64,000 nucleotides of DNA, taken from Micropterix aruncella (lineage: Eukaryota > Arthropoda > Insecta > Lepidoptera > Micropterigidae). The stretch spans positions 25,677,336 through 25,741,335 of the forward strand of contig OX155963.1 of assembly GCA_944548615.1 (NCBI GenBank). The letters run 5' to 3'. Of this stretch, positions 1 through 10,700 are shown one piece after another. The first letter of the stretch is position 1; every line of letters begins with the position of its first letter. Position numbers and translations under genes: made by a program. The notes under the pieces were generated by a model. That model searched no databases, had not been told where the DNA came from, and saw only the letters and a list, made by a program, of their open reading frames with translations.

Positions 1-408
1 ATAGAGCGGGGGTGGTTGCCTACCTTACGGCGACTGCTCTTGAAATGACCATTGGCCATCCGATCCCGGTTCAGAGTCGGGCAAAGGACGCCTTGGTCCG
101 CGATAGATTCGGCGTACACCGTTTCACCGCTTCGTAAGGGAGAGGACCGCGCAAGCGACCTCGAACTCGGAACCAATCGAGAGACCGGAGAAATCTGGTC
201 ACAATTGGAAGCAAGGGCGCGAGTGTCGGCCCGCCAGGTAGCATCACTGGCTATCTCGCGGTAAAGGCGTTGGTCTCTTGCGGGTTGTGACGTAGCTAGA
301 CGTTGGATTGTATTGTCCAAAGTCTTCTACGCTCACTGCAGGGCGACAGAACGAAAAATCGTTAAAACGACCTGTGGTGACGGGCTCGCCCATTGTAGTT
401 GACACCGC
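1..408 (-). repeat. rA interspersed repeat, copy 1 (cut by window edge)
   Basis: GC-rich block in an AT-rich background. It matches, in reverse orientation, the bounded rA copy at 46975-47671, sharing landmarks such as GGCAAAGGACGC, CGATAGATTCGG and GAGAGACCGGAG. The end near 408 corresponds to the rA 5' end (reverse complement TGTCAACTACAATGGGCGAG). The other end runs off the window. Open frames across it recur in other copies only because the DNA is conserved; I see no protein signature. Confidence 0.85.
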
Positions 409-410
409 AA

Positions 411-637
411 GATGTGCCGTCGCTATCTTGGGGACATGATCACTCGAGGAATGATACTTTGGTCGTATTTTCGCCGCTTTATATAGGCCGAAAAATGATG
501 CAATCCAAAATATTCCGAGTAAAAGTGTTTTCTATGTACCTATCTGATTTGACACAGTAGTTAAAATCGTGCTGATTCATCACTTCACGAGGTAGAACAA
601 TGGCTAATGCATTTGTTGACTGCATACTTAAGGATCG
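411..637 (+). repeat. rC repeat, copy 1
   Basis: About 227 bp resembling 4457-4652 in the same orientation. Shared words include GCCGTCGC, CCGAGTAAAAGT/CTGAGTAAAAGT, TCGTGCTGATTCAT and GCATTTGTTGA. It directly follows rA copy 1. Class unknown. Confidence 0.65.
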
Positions 638-738
638 TTAAAATAATATTTTTAAAAATATTTTTCTTATTTATTTTACATTTGGAGCTTAGGTACCGCT
701 TATTGGACAGTTTGGGTACTGTTTGTCACCCCGGGATG

Positions 739-826
739 ACACAATACAATACATACTAATACAATACAATACACAATACAATACAAGATAATACAATACA
801 ATACATAATAATACAATACAATACAA
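739..826. repeat. (AATAC)n pentanucleotide microsatellite
   Basis: Imperfect run of ATACA/AATAC units. Its complement (TGTATTGTAT) has the same sequence as the LINE tail at 56674-56700, so it may be the tail of a minus-strand retrotransposon whose body is no longer recognisable. Confidence 0.8.
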
Positions 827-1061
827 GTACCTATAGTCTACGAAATATTATTTGACAAAAGGGTCGTTAAAATGTCATAAAAAAACTGTGATTCCCAACA
901 AGTTGTAACCGTTTATTTTACTATGGAGATCGACTCTACCTGCCTGGAACACTTTGACAAACGCTTTAAAGGCACAAACTGACCGCTGCACCGGGTTCGA
1001 TCATAACATCTTGAACTTTATACCACCATCGATTAGAGTAAATATTGCAGTATAGGTACCT

Positions 1062-1329
1062 AACAATAATTGTAAAATGTGTATTTCAGACAGATATATT
1101 AAAATACGCACTAAATACTGATGATTTAGAAATCAAACTGTTACTGTTACACTAATTAATAGTCTTAATCGGTTAGCTACTTACCATGTTAAATTCGGTG
1201 ATTACCGATTTCGATTTTACAATTATAACAATAATTGTAAAATGTGTGCTTCATACAGATATATTAAAATACACACTAACTACTAATGATTTCGAAATCG
1301 AACTGTTATGGTTTCACTAATTAATAGTC
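1062..1329 (+). repeat. Local tandem duplication, ~165-bp period
   Basis: 1062-1164 and 1227-1329 are diverged copies of a ~103-bp segment. Each begins AACAATAATTGTAAAATGTG and ends CACTAATTAATAGTC. The segment between them is unrelated to the copies. Confidence 0.85.
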
Positions 1330-1730
1330 CTACTTGTGAACTTTTTCACTTTTAATCCTTAGTCTTAATACTTTCATCACATGTTCGACTTACCTATTGT
1401 AAAAACGTATAACATTGATTTCAGTTTATAAAATTGATAAAGTAATAATAATCATTGTAGAAGAAATAACCAGTAAATCGTTTTAATATTTTTTATAAGT
1501 AAATTTTGACAAATAATTTTGTTACTTTTTACTACAATAAAGATTTTTCCTAAATTAATTCTAATGCTTATTCAGCTGTCATTGAAAGATTCGTATAATT
1601 TGAAAATTGATACGTATAAATAATTATTATAATTAAGCGATCAAGGCGATTTAGTCTAACCATATCAAGCCATTAGACATTCGACGATAGGTGTGAAAAA
1701 GGTCTCGATCCTTGTGAAAAAGGTACCAAT
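1330..1730. other. AT-rich, nothing recognised
   Basis: AT-rich sequence without recognisable coding or repeat structure. A short direct repeat of GTGAAAAAGGT lies just before 1730. Confidence 0.5.
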
Positions 1731-2909
1731 GTGCTAACGACACTTTTGTCAAATAGTATTTCGTCGACTATACACTTCAAAATTGGTTCAAGTTATAATT
1801 TATGGTGGAATAACGAAACGGACAAACATACATACTTGCGTACATACACTACCGATCAAAAGTATTTGGCACCCACTTTTTATTGTACTGATTATATAAA
1901 AAAATATTTAGAAAATCCTGGCACATTTGGGCACAATCCCGAAGTGCATTGATAAAGCTCATGAATCAAATTTGTTTACACGCCTATTACCTAGCAGGCC
2001 GTAATCCTTATAATAAAGATATCGGACATCAATAAAGTTCACGACTAAAATGGTCGTTTAAAAATTCTGGCAAGAACTTATTTATATTATTTTAGATAGC
2101 CCTAATTAGGCTGTCTTAATAAAGCTTAGTTAGGCGTTGTTCGCCCAAATAAACTTTAATAGGAAATATAATTAGGGCTACCTAAAATAAAAAGAATAAA
2201 TTGTTACCAGAGTTTTTAAATTACCCTATTATAAGTGAACTTTCAATAATGTCCGATACCTTTATTAGCGGATTTATGGCTTATTAGGTAACAGGCGAGT
2301 AAACAAACTTAATTTATGAGCTATATAAATTCACTTCGGGAAATTACCGCATAATGCTTAGACAGGATTTAAAAATCACGGTATTTAAAAATGCCTGGGA
2401 AAAAAATATTAATTTTATTTTAGGTAGCCCTAATTATATTTTTTTATTGAAGTTTATTTAGGTGAAAAGGGTCTAAATAAGCTTTAATAATAATATATAA
2501 TTATTGTAGGTAATCCTTAAATGAAATAAAATAAAATCTTCCCTAAATTATTAAATGACTCTTTTATTCCTGAACTTTCATTAATCTCCGATATATTTAT
2601 TATAGGGATTATGACCCTCTGGGTAATAGGCGATTAAACAAATGTGATTTATAAGGTATATAAATGCACTCCGAATTTATACCCAAATGTGCATAAAACA
2701 TGATTTTGTAAATACCTTTTATATAAGCAGTACAATAAAAAGTGGGTTCCCAAATACTTTTGAGCGGTACTATACATACCTACATACGTATATGAATCTG
2801 AAAACATTATACTCCTTTTTGTGGGCAGTCGTGTAAAAATAACCGTCTTTAACATTAACGTAAACGAAGCTGTAGGCAAAAGCTGATCATAAATCATACA
2901 TAAAGGCAT
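1731..2909. repeat. Nested inverted-repeat (foldback-like) complex
   Basis: A left arm (about 1838-2045) reappears as reverse complement at about 2570-2790 and, shorter, at about 2230-2350. Landmarks are TCAAAAGTATTTGG, CCCACTTTTTATTGTACTG and GCCTATTACC. A core segment containing TAGCCCTAATTA occurs three times (about 2087, 2167 inverted, 2408). The outer parts carry rB sequence in opposite orientations (1779-1838, and 2790-2845 with the rB end ACACGACTGCCC). It is probably a composite of foldback or MITE insertions rather than a gene. Confidence 0.75.
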
Positions 2910-2979
2910 TTACAGGTTCGTAATGGGGACGCTTATTAGTTTACAAAATTATCGCACTAATCGTGTCAAAATGGTCGCA

Positions 2980-3102
2980 TCCAACCACGTCACTATTTCG
3001 CTCGCGGCCGCGTCGCGGCGCGGCGTCCGACCTCCTTCAGGATTCTGCTCTTCTGGTAATTCGATAGAAAGACACGTTTGAGTGGAAAAGAAAACTAAAT
3101 TG

Positions 3103-3149
<47 letters not shown>

Positions 3150-3320
3150 TTCCTTCTCTCTTCCAACCATCCCCGTTCGCTGCGGGGAGCGATTTCATGG
3201 AGATTCTTTTGAATTTGCCCAAGACGTAATCAACTTGGCTCTTTGCGGGCGTGCTCGAGGTTCAAAAGTTCGAAGAGTTTATCAGACGAAACGGAGAATA
3301 GATACATACTGCTTGTGAAG
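2980..3320. other. CpG-rich island with a (TC)n tract
   Basis: GC-rich DNA with NotI-like CGCGGCCGCG at about 3002-3012, followed by a ~45-bp pure (TC)n tract (about 3105-3150) and a second GC-rich part (3170-3270). The open frames across the TC tract are low-complexity artefacts. GA/CT tracts next to CpG islands occur at insect promoters, but no other promoter signal was seen. Confidence 0.4.
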
Positions 3321-3842
3321 TTATACTCCTGCTGGCGCATGTGCTTCTGATACCTTAATACTATAAGTCAGTGCTAATCCAAATTTCGGAGAGCTAATAA
3401 TTAAGTTGATGACTAAAATATGATTTTGAAGTAGCCCGTTTGTCCCGATCAGGATAGCTTCCGATCCGATAGCGTTACGGATCCCTAAATTTAATGGGAA
3501 TATGTGACGTAAAACCCCTTGCTCTCTTATGAGATCCTACGACCAACCAAGCGTCTATTATAGGGCCTCCAGGACTATACAACGTAGTATTATGGTTTGT
3601 AGTAGTAGGTACATATTTGGACTTTATCGGCGCATGACCTGTTAGGGTAAAGGAGACAAAATGGAAGGCCTAATTTTGAATGAGAAAAAAATATATGTTT
3701 TTATTGCAAAAAAAAATGTTTTTATTTCAAAATACAAATGCCCTCTTCCTACATTTTTAAATCAAAATACAAGTCCTACACATTTTAACCAGAAACGTAA
3801 TAATTACACAAGATTAAATGGGGTAAATTAATGATATAATGT
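3321..3842. other. Unassigned intergenic/intronic DNA
   Basis: No coding or repeat signature recognised. It contains A-rich runs near 3690-3730. Confidence 0.4.
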
Positions 3843-3972
3843 TTTTTTGCACGATGCTCAACACAAAAGAAGTGTAATGTGTTCAGGGTTCATCTATGTA
3901 TGTTTTCCGTTCATTTATTCCACCATAACTTTTAAACGCTTAAACCGATTTAGACTTGTGTGGTATAGAAAG
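3843..3972 (+). repeat. rB MITE fragment, copy 1
   Basis: Matches the 5' third of the rB copies at 5085 and 5503: AAGTGTAATGTGTTCAGGG, TCATCTATGTATGTTTTCCG, AAACGCTTAAACCGATTTAGA. Truncated after about 130 bp. Confidence 0.75.
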
Positions 3973-4167
3973 TTTAGGAATTTAGAAAAAAAATAATGTA
4001 GGAAAATTTAGGAATTGGTTAAAAGCCCATTTAAAGGAATTGGCACGCGCATCAAAATCACCCAGCTAATAGAAAGCATTTGTGAGGGACCACCCCTCAC
4101 AAGACTCCCAATTATTCGATGTGAGGTGGTGATGTCAACTTACGAGTTATCTCCGTATTTAAATGAT

Positions 4168-4208
4168 GATTCAATCAATAAATCAGATGATGATTTATTG
4201 ATTGAATC
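4168..4208. repeat. Perfect 18-bp hairpin
   Basis: GATTCAATCAATAAATCA (4168-4185) is the exact reverse complement of 4191-4208, with a 5-nt loop. It may be the remnant of a palindromic element or a local inversion. Confidence 0.85.
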
Positions 4209-4456
4209 GATTGAATATTGCCAGTTATAACGCTTGCCGAATTAACGAGTGCCCGGATTACTTTATCGAGACGCGAGGGTTGCGCGACGGAGGTTATGTA
4301 GGAAAGTGGATGAGGATTGTATGTGTGCTCCTAGTATCTTGTACTGGGTGCGGCTCGAGTCTGTGGGATTACAGATTGATGCTTCGAGACTCAGGGAAAA
4401 TGAGGAAAGGAAACCAAGGAGCCGGATCCGTTGAGCGACCTCGTAGAGGGGTACCG

Positions 4457-4652
4457 GATATGCCGTCGCAACCTTGGGGGAAGGTGATCAATCGGAATAC
4501 TACGGCCGTGCAATGATACAATTTGAAATACTCTGAGTAAAAGTATTGTTTCATCGTGCTGATTCATAGCTGCATAATAGCTGAATTGTGTCAGTGGATT
4601 TAACTGGAAATCGATGCATTTGTTGATCGTATGTAGTGGACTTAAGGTCCGT
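4457..4652 (+). repeat. rC repeat, copy 2
   Basis: Second copy of the segment at 411-637. Both end with a TTGTTGA...CTTAAGG stretch. The 240 bp upstream (4215-4456) is moderately GC-rich and unassigned. Confidence 0.6.
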
Positions 4653-4660
4653 TACACATT

Positions 4661-5084
4661 TGTGGATTGCAGCTTTTGTTTAATAAATCTTTCAATCGCC
4701 TTTGTTTCCATCTTTCTTGTTGAGAGTGGTTGCTGTTTAAACAGCTTGAATCTCAAATATCTCAACGACTTTTGTGTTTTTGCGTAAGGCGTACTTTAGA
4801 CAGAACAACGTCATCACGTCTGCGTGTATTGTGGGAGTGCTTATTCCCGTTTACCCCTTGGTCGTTAATATTATACTCGTATTTAGCATATAATAGACAT
4901 TTTAAAACATATACAAATAAACATAATGAATAGGAACCTTAATAGAAATACGAGTCTTGTACCTACTTAAAAAATCTATTTAAAAATCTCCGAATTTATT
5001 GTGAAAAGTGCACAAAACACAATTTACATTCCTCTTCAGCTGCGTTTTCGCAGTAAAAGTGAATTTTGTATGGCAACTGTTACT
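4661..5084. other. Unassigned AT-rich DNA
   Basis: No coding or repeat signature recognised. Confidence 0.4.
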
Positions 5085-5499
5085 TTTTACACGACTGCCC
5101 AACTAAAAAGGTCTGTAATGTTGTATTCAGGGTGCATATATGTATGTTTTCCGTTTCTTTATTCTACTCTAGCTCTAAACGCTTGACCGATTTAGAAGTG
5201 TGTGGTATCGTTAGAATCGTTATGTCATCTTAAGTGTCATAGCGTACCTTGACTATCCAAATATCAAGTAAGTATACTGTATAGTTGTCTAAATGACCAA
5301 ATGTCAATAAATTAACGTAAATATATCGTGTTTAGTTTCAAATGATAAGTCTGATTGAGTACATTCCGGAAATATACATATATGGATAAATATCGTATAT
5401 AGGTAAACACATAAACCACAAAATGTTCATAAAAAAAACCGTAATAACATTAATTTTAAATACAATAATTCACTTTCTGTGACGACAGTCGTGTTTTTT
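5085..5499 (+). mobile_element. rB MITE, copy 2 (both ends present)
   Basis: About 415 bp. The left end TTTTACACGACTGCCC and the right end GACAGTCGTGTTTTT are imperfect terminal inverted repeats (AAAACACGACTG core). The interior matches five other copies in the window, for example TGTATGTTTTCCGTTTC and GTCAATAAATTAACGTAAATA. There is no coding capacity, so it is a non-autonomous DNA transposon whose superfamily I cannot assign. Confidence 0.7.
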
Positions 5500-5502
5500 A
5501 TT

Positions 5503-5800
5503 CTTTTTATACGACTGCCCAACAAAAAGGAGTGTAATGTGTTCAGGGTTCATCTGTGTATGTTTTCCGTTTCTTTATTCCACAAACGCTGGAACCGATT
5601 TAGAAGGTGTGGTTAGAATCGTTATGTAATCCCGAGTGTCATATTGTTTATTATCTGTCCAAATATCAAGTAAGTAGTTGTCTACATGTCCAAATGTCAA
5701 TAAAATAACAAAAATATATTTTATTTAGTGTCAAATGAAATACCTGATTGAGTATATTCCGGAAATATACATGTATATATATAGATAAATACATGAACCT
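5503..5800 (+). mobile_element. rB MITE, copy 3, head-to-tail with copy 2
   Basis: Starts TTTTATACGACTGCCCAAC only a few bases after the right end of copy 2 and runs to about 5800, lacking a clear right end. Tandem arrangement of the same MITE. Confidence 0.7.
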
Positions 5801-6520
5801 CAAATATTAAAAAATAACTAATAGAAATAATTAAAAATATAATAGTTCTATGTAGGTAACTTGGCCAAAGGTTGGTACTACGAGTATCGATGGGCGAAGC
5901 GGAAAGAGTAAAGGTAGAAAGCTACGTACAAAAATAACTATATTTTTTACACGTTATGTTATTTTCACAAGGATTTTAGATCACACCTCGTATTTCTAGG
6001 CGAGATTCGAAAATAATTTCTAGATACCCATTCACGAACTCGTGTTGTATTGTCGTCGACCACTGAAATATACAAGAAATCTGTCTCATAACTTATGTAG
6101 TTAAGGAAAAAGGGTTGGGTGGCCGTTTATATCATAATAATAATTCGGGGAGGGCAAAAAGGCTTGCCAAAATGGCGCGGCCTCCGCCTTCAAGGAAACG
6201 CAATTTACCGTAAAATCAGCCAGTGTTATCGCATAAGCGATGGCCGCCTTCGTGCAGCCTTCCAACGCTTTTTACAAATCAGACACTCAGAAAGGACACC
6301 GCAGCACACTAGAACATGTTGGCAAACTAAAACTATTTAGGCGATTTTTATTTATTTATTTGTGCACTCGCATTTTATAATCTCAATGATGCGTCTGAGT
6401 ATGTACCTATGTATGATTGTGTATATATTTATTTCCACAATTTCTGGTTTACCTACAATAGTAATACAATTTAATTTAATTTCTTGTAAAATAATTTATA
6501 TTATAAATAAGACCAAAAAC
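5801..6520. other. Unassigned sequence
   Basis: A moderately GC-rich patch lies at 6145-6320. One frame there is open for 73 codons, but no family is recognisable. The rest is AT-rich. Confidence 0.35.
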
Positions 6521-6524
6521 CCTA

Positions 6525-6605
6525 GACAATGGCGGCTGCAACGTCGCCGAAACGCCGGGTGCTACGAAATTCACGCGGTAAATTCGTTTCTTATCTTATT
6601 TATAA
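6525..6605 (-). repeat. rD repeat fragment
   Basis: GGCGGCTGCAACGTCGCCGA followed by AACGCCGGGTGCTACGAAATT and GGTAAATTCG matches the right arm of the complete rD element at 55326-55619. Only one arm is present. Confidence 0.8.
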
Positions 6606-6606
6606 T

Positions 6607-6645
6607 GGCAAACAACCGCGCAACAACATATCGCGGTTGTTTGCC
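6607..6645. repeat. 14-bp perfect hairpin
   Basis: GGCAAACAACCGCG (6607-6620) pairs exactly with 6632-6645 across an 11-nt spacer. It lies immediately next to the rD arm. Confidence 0.85.
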
Positions 6646-6656
6646 CTTATAAATAT

Positions 6657-6774
6657 AGCCAGTTATGAACCCCTAAAATTTATTTAGGGGTTCATAACTG
6701 GCTCATAATTTCATAATTTATCCACATGATTAATTGTATATTCGATATAATATAGCCAGTTATGAACCCCTAAA
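6657..6774. repeat. 21-bp perfect hairpin plus a third copy of its arm
   Basis: A 21-bp arm (6657-6677, beginning AGCCAGTTATGAACCCC) is followed after 5 nt by its exact reverse complement (6683-6703). The arm occurs again in direct orientation at 6754-6774. Identity of all three arms suggests recent duplication. Confidence 0.9.
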
Positions 6775-7039
6775 AATCGACAGTCGGTGAAGACTTCAGG
6801 CCGGATACGAAATAATTTGTCTACCTTTATTATGCCGGGCAATATTAATAATATATATAAAATATAATTTGTTTTTTTTATTGCTGACACAACCGTGGCA
6901 CTCCAATAAGGCTCAGGAAGTGAGCTCGCCTTATCACAGGAGTGCCTAGCAAGGCCTGTATGCCTAAATTTAGAAGCACATAGCAGTAATTTCTGGGTTG
7001 TAAATTATATTTATAAAAAAAAGACTTTAAATAAATATT

Positions 7040-7215
7040 AACGCCGAGCTGCCCGAGGCTTGTCGAGAAACGAACCGCGGCGCCCGATGAGTCGCAATGT
7101 AACCCAGCCGGGTTCGTGAGGGCGCTCATAGTTTTTTTTGTATGTAATTAATATTCAGGTGAAATCAGTCCTTGGGGTGACGCAACCGATTTCTTCGTTT
7201 TTTGTGTAGAGGAAG
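7040..7215 (-). repeat. rE repeat fragment, reverse
   Basis: The reverse complement matches the 5' part of rE at 31285-31470: GTGTCACCCCAAG-like start, AACCCGGCTGGGTT, TCGGGCGC and GGTTCGTTTCT. Confidence 0.7.
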
Positions 7216-8289
7216 GGGGCCCAAAGAGGGCCCCTTAAGAGAAAGGTAATATAATTTTTCATAGGAATGACATACAAAAACGTATTTTTATCTTGAGGAG
7301 CTTGCCAAAACACTAAAAACAAAAAAAAATATTAGGCAAATTACCAAGCTCCTATAAATGCCCGCTTTGCTAGCACGTGCACGAGCACGTGTTTTTTTCA
7401 ACACTAAGTAGTTGCCACCAAGAACTGACCTCATAAATTAGAGACAAGTAAAAGTAAAAACATCCCATTCACAACCAGATACGACGGATTGGTTGTAATA
7501 ACAACATAAATAACACAAAAATAGAGTAAACATAAGTTATACCTCGAAATTTTGTTAAAAAATCTGATTAAAACATTTTTTTGCACAGATTCTAAACGCA
7601 TGCTCGCAGGCGAACATGATGACTGCAGCAAAGTGGCAAGGGCGCAGGCTTTACCCTCGCGGTACGAGAGTAGGTATGCCATTTTTTTAAATAATGATTG
7701 TATACACGAGGGTGACCGCTTTAGGCCATATGCCCGCTTTTGGCCCCATTCCCCTATAGACCAAAAACAAAATGATAAAAAAATATATATTTAGCTCAAA
7801 AATATTAACATTTTTTTTTTGGATTTATGTACAAGACTTGTGTTGGATTTTTGGATATCCAGCCTCCACGCCCAAACTCGCCAATCCTCTTCGAAATAAG
7901 ATAGCCTTTGTAGCCCCGCTGCAAGAGGGACGAAAAGCCGTGGCCATTTTTTTCAGGCGAACGAAATGTAAATAAACCTCTTTAACATATTATTTTTATT
8001 TATATGGCAATTTGTTCCATGAGCGCTGGCAATTTTTCACGCTGCTCCCCCGCCCGCCGCTGCCCCCTCCCCCTAACCGCGGCAAGAAAACGGGCAAAGT
8101 GGAATTATTTAGAACTATGTATTTTATATCCTCCGAAGGCAATGGCGAGATCATGCATTATGGAGCTGGCCTCTGCGTGGGGGGAATGGACGATTTGTGA
8201 TTTTTACCTGAAGTCTGCTATTTAAACTAAGTACATACTTACATATCTACTTAACTAGATGTATAAGTAGAGTTACCGCCTCGCACTGC
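7216..8289. other. Unassigned sequence with GC-rich patches
   Basis: Patches at 7600-7690, 7850-7950 and 8020-8210 are GC-richer than the surroundings. They carry open frames of 60-80 codons without recognisable domains or convincing splice sites. Confidence 0.35.
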
Positions 8290-8480
8290 GAATAAACAAA
8301 GATTTTATTTATTTATTCAAGAAAAGCACATTTTTCTTGGCAGTACATTGTAAGTTTAACATTAGAGTCTTAAATGTAAATAATAGCAAAACAGAAAGCA
8401 CCGCAGACCACAATTTTTTTAAATCAACGCCGCCTAACTAGGCCTAGGCCCGTACCAAGGCAAACGTACCAAGTAGACAG
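8290..8480 (-). mobile_element. LINE 3' UTR fragment (rJ), reverse
   Basis: Begins with a TTTATTTATTTATT tail and ends with the block CGCCTAACTAGGCCTAGGCC and CGTACCAAGGCA. The same block is at 33819-33865, where it lies downstream (minus strand) of a degraded LINE C-terminus. Interpreted as a 5'-truncated minus-strand LINE insertion. Confidence 0.65.
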
Positions 8481-8829
8481 TGGCTTGTGCATACTTTAGA
8501 ATACTTCATTTAAAAATATGCTAGGTATCAAATAATATTAAAAATTAACTAATAATAATAAACATTGTAATTTGAGTGTAGTCTGATGTAACTGTAGTGT
8601 AGTGTAGTGTGATGTAACTGTAGCTGTAGTATGCTGGAAAAATAACATTCAATAAATGGTGAAATAATCAAATTGAATAATAATAATACCTATAATGTAG
8701 CAATAAATACAAAAAAATATAAATAATAATAATAATGTATCGAAATAAATGGAAAAATTATATCGCAATAAATAGTTAAAGAATCAAATTTAAATAGTCC
8801 GAGGATACAATTGTATGAGCAAAGATGTG
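8481..8829. other. AT-rich DNA with small tandem repeats
   Basis: Contains repeats of TGTAACTGTAGTGTAG around 8585-8635 and A/T-rich simple sequence. Nothing else seen. Confidence 0.5.
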
Positions 8830-9420
8830 AGTTCCTTTTTTTTTTACGTGTCAGGGTATGTTTCTCCAAAAATATGCGGCCTAAATGGCCTTATCGTTTG
8901 CCTCTTGCAGATCCTGGTGTGTGATAGAGGTTGACAGTTGAGGGTAGAATCGGAGGTGGTCTTCATCCTGCAACGCTCCACATATGCATATATAGAGTTC
9001 TCTGCGTAGCCCCAGCGAACGAGATCAGCCCGGCATCTTGTCACAACCACCCTCAGTCTGTTGAGACTGCGCCAGGTGGTGTAGGGATGAGACCCCGATG
9101 CTATATGTTCCTCCATATATCATCGGGGTCCCATCCCATATACATCCTCGCCAAGTGAAGCCCTCCATTGAGATATGCGATTCGATGATTGACGCCCAAG
9201 GAGCGGATGTTTTCGGCTCATGAACGAGTTTCGCGATTTGAAGCGATTGTGTTGCTACTCCTGTCCGTGAAGTGAGGTTTTCGGGCCATCTGTCACCTTT
9301 AAGCGTTCTGAGTCAGCCAGGCCATCGCGACGTATTGCAAAGGGAGCTATTCCGATGATAGGATAAAGGTTTTCGACGGGACTTTTTTGTACCTAGGTAT
9401 CACCACATTTTACCCCCATA
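8830..9420 (-). pseudogene. Non-LTR retrotransposon C-terminus (Jockey/R1/I-like), decayed
   Basis: On the minus strand 9116-9025 reads GSHPYTTWRSLNRLRVVVTR and then CRADLVRWG. After a frame change, ICICGALQDEDHLRF follows at about 8990-8945. A W-x2-LNR-R segment followed by C-x-C-G-x(n)-H is the usual C-terminal end of Jockey/R1/I-group reverse-transcriptase polyproteins, where it forms a zinc-knuckle-like motif. At least one frameshift and loss of the last cysteine mark it as dead. Upstream sequence to about 9420 is GC-rich and may be more of the same element. Clade assignment is uncertain. Confidence 0.65.
9085..9136. repeat. 22-bp hairpin inside the LINE fragment
   Basis: 9085-9106 (GGATGAGACCCCGATG...) pairs with 9115-9136 with two mismatches and an 8-nt loop. 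It marks a local inverted duplication inside the retrotransposon remnant. Confidence 0.85.
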
Positions 9421-9521
9421 ACTGGCATATAATTGAAGGCTTTTAAAAAGCACTATTCTTGCAAGGTTCAATCAGCCTTAGGTTAATCAGATTCGCAGTA
9501 AAGGCAAGCAGATATCAAATT

Positions 9522-10168
9522 AGTACGGGCCAGAGGAACGTTCCGGTGAGGCAATAATCATTAGGCCGGCCCGCCCCTTTTAATACCTGCTTGTAGGGAT
9601 GCGTGTCATAACCTTCACAGATTATCTATCAGATTATTATATTATTGAAATTGAGCATAAAAACTTTAGTCTGTAAAATGTTATGTATAAAGCACCGAGT
9701 CTGCATGTTAATATCACCCTTCAACTTCAATAGCTCCAGGTTAGAAAATATTCCCCATTGCTCAACTGCTAGGCAAGCAATGATGTTTTATCCGTGCAGC
9801 ATTTTATGATATACATATGTGGGACTCATTATTACAAAATGCCACGATAACATTTTACTAATGACTGTTTAGAAATTAATAATGACCTATGATATGCCAT
9901 GATATGATAATAATCAGTTATCTATTAAGTAGGACTCATTTAATAACTCACATCACATAATTAGGTCATTATTTATTTATTCTAATTCTAAAATAATACT
10001 TAAACCGAACATATTAATAAATATAGCAATCGGTACTATAATAAATGCAGATCTATAATACTGATTCATCGAGCAAGCGTATTCATCGATAAGCAATATC
10101 GATGTTAGGCGCATCCTTGTTGACAGTTCGGTTTATTACCCCATCGGAACGTTCCTTTGGCCCGTACT
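9522..10168. mobile_element. Candidate TIR element, ~650 bp
   Basis: 9522-9557 (AGTACGGGCCAGAGGAACGT...) is an inverted repeat of 10133-10168 (about 30 of 36 positions match). The interior is AT-rich and non-coding. No clear target duplication could be read, so a non-autonomous DNA transposon is the likely but unproven explanation. Confidence 0.55.
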
Positions 10169-10620
10169 TTAGCTACATTCATCGTGTGCCTAAAAATAAC
10201 ATGTGGTACCATGTATACAGGTTTCATTTCGTCTACTGGATTTGTAGTGACCCATACACGCTAAACAAAAGCACTCTTCTTCGACATTTTCGTTTTTATC
10301 AGATTCTTCGTCGTTTTTTAGCCTTTTTTGGTCTTGTCAGCTTTTTCGTTTTGGTATTGCTGCCTAAATAATATTCCTCTAATCAAAAATGATAATTATT
10401 AATAAATAAATGTACTGGAATAAAATCTTTAGCAAATCTAATAATTATTATTTATTTTTTATGATTTTTTCTCGTTTCCATATTTAAAAGTTATTGAGTA
10501 CGATCGAGACACATAGGGAAATTGGGATGTCTCTTTTGTGTCTCAAACGTCCCCAACAACACTTTTTAAATAAAAACTCAATTTAATCGGATGCTTCCGT
10601 ATATATATATAGCCCCGTTG

Positions 10621-10700
10621 TCACCGGTTCTCCTACGCGGCGGGCGCGGTTAATACTGAGATGGGTGACCGCCTGAGTGCGTGATGCTACAAATGCCCAG
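10621..10700 (+). repeat. 5S rRNA-derived SINE fragment, copy 1
   Basis: CACCGGTTCTC, then GGGCGCGGTTAATACTGAGA and TGGGTGACCGCCTGAG, match the internal-promoter half of animal 5S rRNA, with an internal deletion. After the 5S part, the tail GCGTGATGCTACAAATGCCCA is also found, in reverse, at 44452-44480 next to another 5S block. A shared non-5S tail means a SINE3-like retroposon family rather than a plain 5S pseudogene. Confidence 0.75.

Noticed and set aside
52..264. Open frames inside rA copies (also 23540-23965, 47136-47367)
   Set aside because: The same frames recur because the DNA repeat is conserved; both strands are open and no protein family is recognisable.
2949..3318. Arg-Glu and Ser-Leu rich open frames across the (TC)n tract
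   Set aside because: Low-complexity translation of a dinucleotide repeat with no other coding support.
10621..10700. Functional 5S rRNA gene
   Set aside because: It is internally deleted, lacks the 5' end, and is joined to a non-5S tail shared with another locus.
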